Assembly (NCBI RefSeq): GCF_000020325.1
Contig: NC_010730.1
Span: 758,501 to 822,500 of the forward strand
Length of the DNA: 64,000 nucleotides
Direction: 5' to 3'
Source of the DNA: Sulfurihydrogenibium sp. YO3AOP1
GTDB taxonomy: Bacteria > Aquificota > Aquificia > Aquificales > Hydrogenothermaceae
Position numbers and translations under genes: made by a program
Shown here: piece by piece, positions 16,790-25,533 of the stretch
Layout: every line of letters starts with the position of its first letter
Numbering within the stretch: the stretch's first letter is position 1
The notes under the pieces: generated by a model
Database searches by the model: none
Told to the model about the DNA's origin: nothing
The model's input: the letters and a program-made list of their open reading frames with translations, nothing else

Positions 16790-17792
16790 TACCCTAAAAG
16801 ACCAGCATTTAGATTATGAAATACTAATAAGTTTTCTTGACTATTTAAAAGAAGGCGTCATTGTCGTTGATGAAAATAAAAATATCTTATTTGTAAATAG
16901 ATTTGCACAGAGATTTTTAAATACTCCAGATTACGAAGGTAAACATTTTAAAGAAGTTATAAATGATAATTATCTTTATTCTATAATTTCCCATGAATAC
17001 GATAAAGACACAAAGTTAGAAGTAAATATAGATAGTAGTAAATACTTGGTAAATGTATATCACATTAAAGGCAAAAAAATAATTCATCTGCAAGATATAA
17101 CGCCATTTGAGATCTACAAACAAGCAAAGAAAGACTTTGTATCTAACGTATCTCATGAATTAAAAACTCCAATCTCTGTTTTAAAGTCTGCTATGGAAAC
17201 AATAGAAGAGGAAATAAAAGACTCTAACATCCTGAAATTTGTAGACATGGCAAAAAAAAGAATAAATCAAATGGACTCTCTCATAAACGACCTTCTTATA
17301 CTTGCAAGACTCGAATCTCAAGAAGATTTGGTAAACAAGAAAAAATATTTATTATACAAACAAGTTGAAGACATCTTTGAAGATTTGCAACATTTAACAA
17401 AAGATAAGAACATAAAACTTAAAAATAATGTTCCCAAAGATTTTGAAGTTTATGCAGACGAACAAAAATTAAGCATAGCACTAAAAAATTTAATTGAAAA
17501 TGCAATAAAATATAACGTTCAAAACGGCACAGTAGAAGTAAATGCAAAAACTGATGGAAAGTATGACATTATAAGCGTTATAGATACAGGCATAGGAATA
17601 CCACCAGAATCAATTCCTCTTGTGTTTGAAAGATTTTACAGAGTTGATAAATCAAGAAGTAGGAACATCGGCGGAACAGGTTTAGGGCTATCTATCGTTA
17701 AACACATCACAGAAGCCCATAAAGGCAAAGTATGGGTAGAAAGTCAAGTAGGAAAAGGAAGTAAATTTTATATTAAAATACCAAAAACGTGA
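16779..17792 (+). CDS. phoR: PhoR-type sensor histidine kinase lacking membrane helices
   Basis: The 337-residue protein begins with a PAS domain (about 18-110; DYLKEGVIVVDENKNILFVN). A HisKA helix with H126 in VSNVSHELKTP and a HATPase domain follow (NLIENAIKYN, DTGIGIP, FERFYRVDKSRS, GGTGLGLSIVKH). No hydrophobic segment long enough for a membrane helix is seen, unlike E. coli PhoR, so it is probably cytosolic and senses through PstB/PhoU. No PhoB-type response regulator follows in this window. Confidence 0.88.
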   Translation: MESNTLKDQHLDYEILISFLDYLKEGVIVVDENKNILFVNRFAQRFLNTPDYEGKHFKEVINDNYLYSIISHEYDKDTKLEVNIDSSKYLVNVYHIKGKKIIHLQDITPFEIYKQAKKDFVSNVSHELKTPISVLKSAMETIEEEIKDSNILKFVDMAKKRINQMDSLINDLLILARLESQEDLVNKKKYLLYKQVEDIFEDLQHLTKDKNIKLKNNVPKDFEVYADEQKLSIALKNLIENAIKYNVQNGTVEVNAKTDGKYDIISVIDTGIGIPPESIPLVFERFYRVDKSRSRNIGGTGLGLSIVKHITEAHKGKVWVESQVGKGSKFYIKIPKT

Positions 17793-17896
17793 TCCTTCGG
17801 ATTAAAGTCCGCAGGATGACAGGAAACCACTAGTGAGTCATTCTGATTGAAGCGAAGGATCTCCTGTTTTTCCTGGATTTCTCATCCTAAGTATAC
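17791..17896. repeat. Dispersed hairpin repeat units after phoR
   Basis: Two units are visible: GATCCTTCGGATTAAAGTCC to CAGGATGACAG, and GTCATTCTGATTGAAGCGAA to GGATCTCC. A right terminal repeat GGATTTCTCATCCTAAGTAT closes the copy. The left terminal repeat is missing, so the copy is truncated against phoR. Confidence 0.6.
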
Positions 17897-17958
17897 TTCT
17901 TATTTATTAAAACATTCAAATATCTTAATAATTACAAAAACCCCCATTAAGTTAGTGT

Positions 17959-17987
17959 TTGACAACTTTGTATTTTTTGTATTGAAT
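17959..17987 (+). promoter_or_regulatory. Likely housekeeping promoter of the FadL-type gene
   Basis: A perfect -35 TTGACA at 17959-17964 is followed after 17 bp by TTGAAT at 17982-17987. It lies 37 bp before the ATG, which has AGAAGGAGG upstream. Confidence 0.5.
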
Positions 17988-18023
17988 ATATGCAAATATA
18001 TTTTTTAGAAGGAGGTTAGTATT

Positions 18024-19331
18024 ATGAGAAAAGTTTTAGCGTCAGCTGCAATTCTTGCAGTAGCAGGGTCTGCAATGGCAACAAACGGAGATAACATGAT
18101 AGGTGTTACTCCAGCATCTGAAGCGATGGGTGGTCTTGGTGTTGGTATGCCAATTGGCTCTGTTGATTCAATCTTTAGAAACCCAGCATGGATGAACTCA
18201 GAAAAAGGCTTTACTGTCAGCTTTGGTGGTATTTTATTTATGCCAGATGTTAAGGGAAGATACAATGGTCAAAACTCGGGTGATACTGGATATGTTTCCT
18301 CAAGAGCAAACTTCTTTACTGTTCCAGAGATAGGAATTACAAACAGAATAAATGATCAAGTGGTTGTTGGTATTGCTGCATACGGTGTTTCTGGTATGGG
18401 TGTAGATTATAGGGATAAAGACCCGAGATTAGCAAATATGCATACGACTTTACAGTTTATGAGAATTATTCCAGCTGTTTCTTATCAAGTAAACCCTAAT
18501 TTATCTGTTGGTGTAGGACTTGATTTAGCATGGGGTTCTCTTGATATGGGTGCTAATATGTGTGTAGATTTAAATCAAAATGGGTTAATTGATCCAAATG
18601 AATGCTTTAATGCAGGCGGAGGTCAGTCATCTTCTTATGGTGTAGGCGCACAATTAGGTATAGGTTATAAAGTTGGAGATTTAACAGTAGGTTTTAACTA
18701 TCAATCCCCTGTATCTATGAAATACAAGCATGTATTTGATACTAATGGCGATGGTTCATATGAAGACCTAAAATTACAACAACCTCAAGAAGTTGCAGCT
18801 GGTATTGGTTATAAAGTATTACCAAACTTAAAAGTTGGTTTAGATTTAAGATGGATTAACTGGTCTGATGCAGATGGTTATAAACAATTTAAATGGAAAG
18901 ACCAAACTGTTATAGCAGTTGGTGGTGAATATCAAGTAACTCCAGCATTAAAATTAAGAGCTGGTTATAACTATGGTAAATCTCCAATCAGAAGCTATTC
19001 TGGATTGAACGGAATGATGCCAACAAATAATATACCAAGTTTAGCACAACCTTTCCCAGACTTTAACGTTCAATGGTTCAATCTAATTGGTTTTCCGGCG
19101 ATTACAGAACACCATATTACCCTTGGTGGAAGTTATCAAGTTAGCAAACATTTTGCTATCGATTTAGCATATGTACATGCATTTGAGAAAAAAGTTGAAT
19201 CAAGTGGACAGTCTTATACGGTTGATGCAACATCAGGTAATCCTCCAACAAGGTATACACTTGAAAACGCAACAGTTGGAGCTAAAAACTCACAAAATGA
19301 AGTTGGTATAGCTTTAAGATGGTCGTTCTAA
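18024..19331 (+). CDS. FadL/OmpP1/TodX-family outer-membrane transporter
   Basis: The 435-residue protein has a signal peptide ending AMA-T. The family's N-terminal hatch follows, beginning NGDNMIGVTPASEAMGGLGV, including the SIFRNPAWM motif (NPA), then a 14-strand-type barrel ending in ALRWSF. FadL proteins pass long-chain fatty acids and hydrophobic compounds across the outer membrane by lateral diffusion. A periplasmic SCP2-like protein follows 21 bp later, suggesting a lipid-handling pair. The substrate is unknown. Confidence 0.87.
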   Translation: MRKVLASAAILAVAGSAMATNGDNMIGVTPASEAMGGLGVGMPIGSVDSIFRNPAWMNSEKGFTVSFGGILFMPDVKGRYNGQNSGDTGYVSSRANFFTVPEIGITNRINDQVVVGIAAYGVSGMGVDYRDKDPRLANMHTTLQFMRIIPAVSYQVNPNLSVGVGLDLAWGSLDMGANMCVDLNQNGLIDPNECFNAGGGQSSSYGVGAQLGIGYKVGDLTVGFNYQSPVSMKYKHVFDTNGDGSYEDLKLQQPQEVAAGIGYKVLPNLKVGLDLRWINWSDADGYKQFKWKDQTVIAVGGEYQVTPALKLRAGYNYGKSPIRSYSGLNGMMPTNNIPSLAQPFPDFNVQWFNLIGFPAITEHHITLGGSYQVSKHFAIDLAYVHAFEKKVESSGQSYTVDATSGNPPTRYTLENATVGAKNSQNEVGIALRWSF

Positions 19332-19352
19332 GGTATTGGAGGTAGGGATGTT

Positions 19353-19838
19353 ATGAATAAATTAGCAGTTTTAGGGACGGTTTTGTCCCTTTCTTTTTCA
19401 AGTTTTGCAGCAGAACCGTGGATGAGTCCAAAGTGGACAGAGCAGTTTTGTGAGTATTGGAACAAAAACATGCAAACGGTCATGGCAGAATGGGCAGAAT
19501 ACAACGTAAATAAACAAAAAGGCTATAAAACAATCCAATTTTACAGAGAGAATTGCAATCCACCTAAAAAGGTTGAGGTTAGAATTAAGTATGAAAACGG
19601 AAAAGCGGTATGTATATATGGCGGCGAAGCTAAGGACCCAAATCCAGAGTTTGTTATGTACGCAACAGACGAAAACTGGAAGTCTTTAGCAAAAGGTGAA
19701 TTTGGATTTATGGGAATGGGTATTATGAAAAAGATGACATTCCAAGGTTCTAAAGTTGAAGCAATGAAATTCATGGAACCTTTCAAATCTTTCTTAATTG
19801 GTCTTGGAAAAGTTCCTCATACAGATGCTTGTCCATAA
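19353..19838 (+). CDS. Periplasmic SCP2-like small protein
   Basis: The 161-residue protein has a signal peptide (residues 1-19, ending SFAA). The middle and end resemble an SCP2 sterol-carrier fold: VRIKYENGKAVCIYGGEA, MYATDENWKSLAKGEFG, then a helix LKKM-like stretch and MEPFKSFLIGLGKV. C33, C52 and C63 plus a terminal C160 could form disulphides. GGAGGTAGGG precedes the ATG. Its place after a FadL-type porin suggests it receives a hydrophobic ligand. The fold call is by eye and moderate. Confidence 0.6.
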   Translation: MNKLAVLGTVLSLSFSSFAAEPWMSPKWTEQFCEYWNKNMQTVMAEWAEYNVNKQKGYKTIQFYRENCNPPKKVEVRIKYENGKAVCIYGGEAKDPNPEFVMYATDENWKSLAKGEFGFMGMGIMKKMTFQGSKVEAMKFMEPFKSFLIGLGKVPHTDACP

Positions 19839-19851
19839 TATCTTTAAAATA

Positions 19852-19878
19852 TCCCGAGGCTTTAAAAAGGTCTCGGGA
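19852..19878 (+). terminator. Terminator hairpin after the SCP2-like gene
   Basis: TCCCGAG (19852-19858) pairs perfectly with CTCGGGA (19872-19878). The following T-run is weak (TCTAAATTTT), so efficiency is uncertain. Confidence 0.65.
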
Positions 19879-19885
19879 GTCTAAA

Positions 19886-20325
19886 TTTTCATTGATTAAG
19901 TTATTGAGCGACAGGTAAGAATCTCCGTCCTTTTATACCCTTAATCTGTCATTCTGAGCGAAGCGAAGAATCTCCTGTTTTTTCTTTTTAAATCAAAAAT
20001 CAAAAGAGGAGATCCTTCGGACCAAAGTCCTCAGGATGACACTATAGAGGGGAAAAGGCAGAGATTCTTCGCACGGCTTCAGAATGACGATTAAAAGGCT
20101 AATTAATTTTTAAACTTAGCTAAAATTTAGAACAGCCTTTAGAGTAATTTCTTTTTCTTAACATTCTTGAATTAAATCCCTATGTACTGATTTATACTTT
20201 CTATTGCTTCTTTTATAGCATTATAAATCGAGGATATTATATTTTCATTGTTCTATTTTCTTTTCTACTTTCCTTAATGCTTAACTTCTATGCTGTTTTC
20301 TCGCCTAACTCACTTGATCATTTAC
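19886..20325. repeat. Intergenic repeat cluster, no gene seen
   Basis: It holds GTCATTCTGAGCGAAGCGAA (from about 19957), GATCCTTCGGACCAAAGTCC (from about 20011) and GATTCTTCGCACGGCTTCAG units. A tail from about 20090 (AAAAGGCTAATTAATTTTTA to AGAACAGCC) matches 29744-29790 and, inverted, 53660-53710. The last 180 bases are AT-rich with TCACTT-type short repeats near 20305. Nothing else is recognisable. Confidence 0.6.
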
Positions 20326-20658
20326 TCACTTGTTTAATGCCTTTTTGACAATCTCTAATCTATCTTTAACTTTCTCTATTTCTTTTTCATCTTTGAAGAA
20401 TTCTAAGACTTCTTCATCTTTAAACTCAACTTTCCCTTTTTGTTTTATAATCTCTGCAACATAGTCAGCAACTGCAAGTAATTTTTTACATCTTTTTGAT
20501 GAGTTGAATTTAACATCAGCAATTTTGCCATTTTCCTCTTTGATATAAAAACTAACCACATGACAACCGCTTTTACATTTCCCAATTTCTTTGTAATCTG
20601 AAGGAGCATCTTCTATAAAATTTTTCAATCCACTTTCAATATAATTCTTTATCTTCAT
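20326..20658 (-). CDS. Small NifU/IscU-like protein
   Basis: The 110-residue protein has an N-terminal region resembling the IscU/NifU scaffold: KCKSGCHVVSFYIKEENGKIADVKFNSS followed by RCKKLLAVADYV. That gives three cysteines (about 28, 32, 57), roughly at the places used for Fe-S cluster binding, although spacing differs from classic IscU. The C-terminal 45 residues are charged and helical. GGAGGAATAAAATT precedes the ATG, 4 bp from the end of thiO, so it is the last gene of that operon. An Fe-S role is inferred only. Confidence 0.5.
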   Translation of the reverse strand: MKIKNYIESGLKNFIEDAPSDYKEIGKCKSGCHVVSFYIKEENGKIADVKFNSSKRCKKLLAVADYVAEIIKQKGKVEFKDEEVLEFFKDEKEIEKVKDRLEIVKKALNK

Positions 20659-20662
20659 AATT

Positions 20663-21760
20663 TTATTCCTCCTTTATATAAAATCTGCTAAAATCAAACA
20701 TTTTTAAATAAGGTGATTCTTCTTCTTTGTGAATTAATTGGGTTATTAATTTTGCTGTAATTGGAGCAAGCAATATTCCGTTTCTATAATGTCCTGTAGC
20801 ATAGTATAAATTTTTTATCTCAGATTTTCCAAGAATAGGAAGACCATCAGGGGTTGCTGGTCTAAATCCATACCAAGTTTCCGTTATTTCATAGTCTTTC
20901 GTAGATGGTAAAGTTTCTAACAAACCTTTAAGTAGTAAAAATATCCCAGATACCGTATTTCCTTCTTTAAAAAAAACATTTTCTTGTGTAGCACCAACAA
21001 CAACTAAATTACTATCTTTTCTTGGAATTATATAAGCTCTATTGCTATATAAGATTTTTGAAATTTCACCTTTTTCTTTTGTTTTGAATGACAACATCTG
21101 TCCTTTAATTGGGAAAACTTTAATAGGTTCTATTTCGCCCGACCAAGCTCCAGCAGCTAAAATACAAAAATCCGCTTCAAAAGTCCCATTGTTTGTGATC
21201 ACTCTTTGAAATATTCCATTATCAGCCTCTATAAATTTAACTTCTGTAAACTCTTTCACAGTCATATTAGAATTTTTTGCATATTTAACCAACGACACAA
21301 CAAGCTTTCTATTATCAACCTGTTTATCATGTGGAAAAAAAGCTCCACCGATAACAAAATTTGAGATTTTAATTCCCATATCTAAAATTTCTTGACGAGT
21401 AAGAATTTTTGATTCCAAGCCTAATCTATTGTAATAATCTACTCTTTTAGATAAATTTTCCATTTCTTTTTCTGAAAAAGCAGGACAAACAATTCCACAT
21501 TCATAGTATGAAACTTCATGTCCTGTTTCTTTTTCAATCTGCTGCACAAAATCTTTGTACATCTCTCTGGATTCAACGGAAAAATTTAGAAAAACTCCAG
21601 TTAAACCTTCTGCTTGAGGGGCAAGCATACCACCTGCTGCCCAAGATGCTCCTCTTCCAAGCACTTTTTTTTCTAAAATCGTAATTTCATAACCTAATTT
21701 GTTCAATTCTCTTGCTATCGAAAGTCCTATAATTCCACCACCAATGATTATACCTTTCAA
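20663..21760 (-). CDS. thiO: Glycine oxidase ThiO (FAD-dependent)
   Basis: The 365-residue FAD oxidoreductase of the DAO family has an N-terminal dinucleotide-binding loop GGGIIGLSIARELNKLG. It is followed by GASWAAGGMLAPQAEG, which is highly typical of ThiO, and FPIKGQMLSF, YIIPRKDSNLVVVGATQE, WYGFRPATPDGLPILG and the C-terminal YATGHYRNGILLAPITA. ThiO oxidises glycine to dehydroglycine (iminoglycine) for the thiazole ring of thiamine. TTG start 21760 has AGGAG upstream. No other thiazole gene lies beside it; neighbours are an MBL hydrolase and a NifU-like protein. Confidence 0.92.
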   Translation of the reverse strand: MKGIIIGGGIIGLSIARELNKLGYEITILEKKVLGRGASWAAGGMLAPQAEGLTGVFLNFSVESREMYKDFVQQIEKETGHEVSYYECGIVCPAFSEKEMENLSKRVDYYNRLGLESKILTRQEILDMGIKISNFVIGGAFFPHDKQVDNRKLVVSLVKYAKNSNMTVKEFTEVKFIEADNGIFQRVITNNGTFEADFCILAAGAWSGEIEPIKVFPIKGQMLSFKTKEKGEISKILYSNRAYIIPRKDSNLVVVGATQENVFFKEGNTVSGIFLLLKGLLETLPSTKDYEITETWYGFRPATPDGLPILGKSEIKNLYYATGHYRNGILLAPITAKLITQLIHKEEESPYLKMFDFSRFYIKEE

Positions 21761-21770
21761 CTATACACTC

Positions 21771-22535
21771 CTAAAAATCTACTTTTAAGCCATCATAAGC
21801 AGCTATTACTTTTAAGCCTGTTCTGTCTGACATTTCTTTTGCAACCTTAGAAGGTGTATGCTTTAACATCTGTATACTGAAATGTGTCAAAATAGTTAGC
21901 TTAGGCTTTACTTTTTTGATTATCCTTTCTACATCTTCGGCAGAAAGATGATAATAATTTAAATTAGACTTTACAAATGTAGTGTTAAAAACCATAACAT
22001 CGGGATTTTCTGGGTAGGCATATAACATATCTTCATAAAATCTTCCACAAGCTACATATATAAAAACTTTGTTGTTATATTCAAACTGTAAGCTATAGGT
22101 ATCTGCGCCTTGGTGTATGTGCTTGATTGAGGGTTTTATTTTTATATTTTCGTATTCAATGATTTTTCCAAGCTCTGTAATCTCAATTTTTTTAAAGCCT
22201 TTTTTAGTGTATTTTAAAACAACCGGGTCATCTCCATCTACTGCATCTATTGGAGCAAGTAATAAATCTAACTTATTTTTATTGCTATCTGTGGCAGACT
22301 CTACGACAGATGCTATATCTGCTACATGGTCTAAATGTCTATGGGATAAAACTATTGCGTTTAAATCTTTTGGTTCTAATCCTCTCTCAAAAATTCTAAT
22401 TAAGCTTCCAGGTCCTGGGTCTATCAGGATGTTTTTACCAGCAAAATGAAGCCACATTCCTCCCGAATGTCTTAATTGTCTAAATACTACAGTTCTACCA
22501 CCACCAGTGCCAAGAAAAATTATGTAATCTAAAAT
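21771..22535 (-). CDS. Metallo-beta-lactamase-fold hydrolase, probable ATT start
   Basis: An RNase Z-like MBL hydrolase contains the metal motif SHRHLDHVADI, a downstream metal-binding region, and THFSIQML. The first in-frame ATG (22457) would cut off the N-terminal strand IIFLGTGGGRTVVFRQLRHS, which is needed by the fold. No ATG, GTG or TTG lies between it and the end of the upstream gene. ATT at 22535 sits 9 bases after AGGAGG and overlaps the SDR stop by 7 bp, so I propose it as the start (254 residues). Substrate is unknown. Confidence 0.8.
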   Translation of the reverse strand: MLDYIIFLGTGGGRTVVFRQLRHSGGMWLHFAGKNILIDPGPGSLIRIFERGLEPKDLNAIVLSHRHLDHVADIASVVESATDSNKNKLDLLLAPIDAVDGDDPVVLKYTKKGFKKIEITELGKIIEYENIKIKPSIKHIHQGADTYSLQFEYNNKVFIYVACGRFYEDMLYAYPENPDVMVFNTTFVKSNLNYYHLSAEDVERIIKKVKPKLTILTHFSIQMLKHTPSKVAKEMSDRTGLKVIAAYDGLKVDF

Positions 22536-23254
22536 ATTAACCTTCCTCCTTCTACAGGAATTAAAGCTCCTGTTGTAAAATCAGTTTCTATTAAATATTT
22601 TACAGCTTTAAAGACTTCTTTACCACCCGCCCATTTTTTAAGTAATGTCTTTTGAAGCGGCTTTTCTATATCATCTAAACCTTCTGCTGGTATGATCGGA
22701 CCTGGTAATATTCCATTTACAAGCACATATGGTGCAAACTCTTTTGCAAAGGCTCTTGTCATGGTAATCATTCCACCTTTTGATATGCTGTAAGATGTAA
22801 AATCTTTGTAAGGAAGAATAGCTGAATAATCTATTATGTTTATAATCCTTCCTTCTTTCCTTTGATACATAATTTTTCCAAATTCTTTTGATAGATAAAA
22901 TGGTGCTTTTATATGTATCTTGTAAAAAATTTCTAAATCTTCAAAGGTAGCTTCTTCTAAGGGTTTTTTGTAGTAGATTGATGCGTTGTTTATAAGAATG
23001 TCTACGTGCCCAAAAATACTAAGTGATTGATTTACTAAATTTACAAGCTGGTTTTCATCAAGCAAATCTGCCCTTATAATCTCTGCTTTTACTCCAAAGC
23101 TTTTTGCTTGCTGTAAGACTTTTTCAGCTTCTTCTTTGGAGGAGTTATAATGAATCAGAACATTACAGCCATGCTCGGCAAGACCTAAAACAATATCCCT
23201 GCCAATCCTTTTAGAACCACCTGTGATTAAAGCGTTTTTCTCTTTTAAGTCCAT
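22529..23254 (-). CDS. Short-chain dehydrogenase, FabG/pteridine-reductase-like
   Basis: The 241-residue SDR carries the cofactor loop TGGSKRIGRDIVLGLAEHG (with K-R, suggesting NADPH), the NNAS motif and IIDYSAILPYKDFTSYSISKGG with the YxxxK pair. GILPGPI and a C-terminal GALIPVEGGRLIF complete it. The GSKRIGR and IDYSA forms recall pteridine reductases (FolM/PTR1 type) more than FabG. It starts the minus-strand operon SDR-MBL-ThiO-NifU-like. Its substrate cannot be fixed from sequence. Confidence 0.82.
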   Translation of the reverse strand: MDLKEKNALITGGSKRIGRDIVLGLAEHGCNVLIHYNSSKEEAEKVLQQAKSFGVKAEIIRADLLDENQLVNLVNQSLSIFGHVDILINNASIYYKKPLEEATFEDLEIFYKIHIKAPFYLSKEFGKIMYQRKEGRIINIIDYSAILPYKDFTSYSISKGGMITMTRAFAKEFAPYVLVNGILPGPIIPAEGLDDIEKPLQKTLLKKWAGGKEVFKAVKYLIETDFTTGALIPVEGGRLIF

Positions 23255-23373
23255 CTCAACCCTTCATAAGATTTATGTGAATGGTATTTTTGGCATTCCA
23301 AAGCTCGAGAAGAGTCTCGTATTTTTTTTAAATCTCTCACCTAATATATGCTCCTTATATATATCTTTTAAAT

Positions 23374-23568
23374 CCGTCGGGTGAGAAATTCAATAAAAGT
23401 AGGAGATTCTTCGCACGGCTTCAGAATGACAACTTTACTTTTGTAAGGGCGATTCATGAATCGCCCTTACACTCTTCCACTTTTCCACTTTCCTTGTCAT
23501 CCTGAGGACGTAAGTCCGAAGGATCTCCTTTTTAAATTCTATAAAAATCACTAATTTCTCACCCAAGG
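23374..23568. mobile_element. Complete TIR element (195 bp) with 29-bp flanking direct repeats
   Basis: The left end CCGTCGGGTGAGAAATTC and right end ATTTCTCACCCAAGG are inverted copies. Just inside are AATAAAAGTAGGAGATTCTT and its inverse counterpart AAGGATCTCCTTTTTAAATT. The interior holds a perfect 28-bp palindrome at 23443-23470. The flanks 23345-23373 and 23569-23597 match at 27 of 29 positions (TATATGCTCCTTATATATAT core), as expected for a target duplication. No coding capacity. It lies between the SDR gene and lepA. Confidence 0.75.
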
Positions 23569-23676
23569 TATATGCTCCTTATATATATCTCTCAAATGAT
23601 CTGGCAAAAGTTCTATTAGATAAGTGCCTTGTTTTATATCAAATAAGAAATACTACCACCATAAAAAACTCTAATT

Positions 23677-25464
23677 TCAATCTGCTTTTAGTATGCTTAA
23701 AAATGCCTCTTGTGGAAGTTCTACTTTGCCAAACTGTTTCATTCTTTTTTTACCCTCTTTTTGTTTTTCAAGAAGCTTTCTCTTTCTTGTAATGTCTCCA
23801 CCATAGCATTTTGCCAATACATCACTTCTAAGTGGTGCTACTCTATTTGATGCGATGATTTTTGATCCTATTGCTGCCTGTATTTTTACTTCAAAAAGTT
23901 GTCTTGGGATAACTTCTTTCATTTTATCAACTAAATTTCTTCCTACCCTATATGCCTTATCTCTATGAACTATGAATGACAAAGCATCTACCGGCTCACC
24001 GTTGATGAGAATGTCCATTTTGACTAAATCACCTTCTCTGTAGCCTATAAATTCATAGTCAAAAGATGCATAGCCTCTTGAAACTGTTTTTAGTTTATCG
24101 TGGAAATCAAATAAAACCTCTCCAAGTGGAATTTCATATCTAAGTAAAACGGTTTTTTGGTCTATGTATTCAAAACCTTTTTGAATTCCTCTTTTTTCTT
24201 GTACAAGTTGCATGATTGAACCAACATACTCATTTGGTGTAATGATGCTTGCTTCTATGTATGGCTCTAAAATTTTGTCTATTTCATTTGGATTTGGAAG
24301 TTGAGATGGATTTCTTACTTCTACCTCCTCTCCTTTTGTTGTGATTACTTTATAAATAACGTTTGGTGCAGTTGTGATTAGCTCTATACCATACTCTCTT
24401 TCAAGCCTTTCTTGAACTATTTCAAGATGAAGCAGACCTAAAAATCCACATCTAAACCCCATTCCAAGGGCTGGAGATGATTCTACTTCGTAGGTTAATG
24501 CTGAGTCATTTATAGAGTATCTTTCCAGCGCATCTCTCATATCTTCAAAGGTTGTGTTTCCGGTTGGGTACAATCCAGCGTATACCATAGGTTTTGCCGG
24601 TCTAAATCCCTCGACTGGTTTATCTGTTGGTCTTTTTGCATCTGTTATAGTATCTCCAACTCTGATATCTCTAACGTCCTTGATAGCTGCTGCAACGTAG
24701 CCAACATCTCCGGCTTTTAGGCTATCAAGCTTTGTCATCTTTGGTGTTTGTGCTCCAACCTCTGTAACTTCAAACTCTTTTCCTGTTGACATTAATCTAA
24801 TTCTTGTTCCTACTTTAACTTCTCCATCAATAACTCTTATGAATGCTACAGCTCCTCTGTATGGGTCGTAGTAAGAATCAAAGATTAAAGCTTTTAATGG
24901 TTTGTTTTCATCGCCTTTTGGTGGCGGGATTCTTTTTACTATTGCTTCTAATATATCTTCTATTCCTATGCCTGCTTTCCCTGATGCTAAAATTGCTCCT
25001 TCTGGGTCAAGTCCTAAAACTTCTGCAATCTGCGTTTTTATCCTTTCTACATCGGCAGATGGAAGGTCTATTTTGTTTATGACCGGTATTATTTCAAGGT
25101 TTAGGTTTAATGCTTGCCAAAATGTAGCTATGGTTTGAGCTTCTATTCCTTGCGTTGCATCTATGAGTAATAATGCCCCTTCGCATGCTGCTAATGACCT
25201 TGACACTTCATATCCAAAGTCTACGTGTCCGGGTGTATCTATTAAATGTAGTGTATAATCTTTATACTTTAATCTAACTGCTTGGAGTTTTATAGTAATT
25301 CCTCTTTCTCTTTCTATGTCAAGAGTGTCTAAAAGCTGTTCTTTCATTTCTCTTTTTTCTAACCCACCTGTAAACTCAATAAGTCTATCTGCTAAGGTTG
25401 ATTTTCCATGGTCTACATGGGCTATTATAGAAAAGTTTCTGATTTTTTCCATTCTCTCGCTCAA
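23677..25464 (-). CDS. lepA: Elongation factor 4 (LepA)
   Basis: The ribosome-binding GTPase has [14 protein letters not shown] (G1), the RGITIK switch, [16 protein letters not shown] (G3), NKIDLP (G4) and ASGKAGIG (G5). The LepA-specific C-terminal domain with [13 protein letters not shown] and [19 protein letters not shown] follows. It acts on stalled or mis-translocated ribosomes. TTG 25464 has AGAGGTG about 7 bases upstream; the frame is open to 25485, and ATG 25452 is a weaker alternative. Length 595 residues, normal for the family. Confidence 0.97.
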   Translation of the reverse strand: MSERMEKIRNFSIIAHVDHGKSTLADRLIEFTGGLEKREMKEQLLDTLDIERERGITIKLQAVRLKYKDYTLHLIDTPGHVDFGYEVSRSLAACEGALLLIDATQGIEAQTIATFWQALNLNLEIIPVINKIDLPSADVERIKTQIAEVLGLDPEGAILASGKAGIGIEDILEAIVKRIPPPKGDENKPLKALIFDSYYDPYRGAVAFIRVIDGEVKVGTRIRLMSTGKEFEVTEVGAQTPKMTKLDSLKAGDVGYVAAAIKDVRDIRVGDTITDAKRPTDKPVEGFRPAKPMVYAGLYPTGNTTFEDMRDALERYSINDSALTYEVESSPALGMGFRCGFLGLLHLEIVQERLEREYGIELITTAPNVIYKVITTKGEEVEVRNPSQLPNPNEIDKILEPYIEASIITPNEYVGSIMQLVQEKRGIQKGFEYIDQKTVLLRYEIPLGEVLFDFHDKLKTVSRGYASFDYEFIGYREGDLVKMDILINGEPVDALSFIVHRDKAYRVGRNLVDKMKEVIPRQLFEVKIQAAIGSKIIASNRVAPLRSDVLAKCYGGDITRKRKLLEKQKEGKKRMKQFGKVELPQEAFLSILKAD

Positions 25465-25533
25465 ATTCTTACACCTCTTTGGCAAAATTGTATAATATTA
25501 TAATCTATTAACTTTCAGCTAAAAGGACAGATT

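Noticed and set aside
20326..20658. Calling this gene a true IscU/NifU scaffold
   Set aside because: Cysteine number is right but spacing and the surrounding motif differ, and no NifS or isc genes are adjacent; left as NifU-like.
22117..22449. 110-codon plus-strand frame
   Set aside because: It is antisense to the MBL hydrolase and has no independent support.
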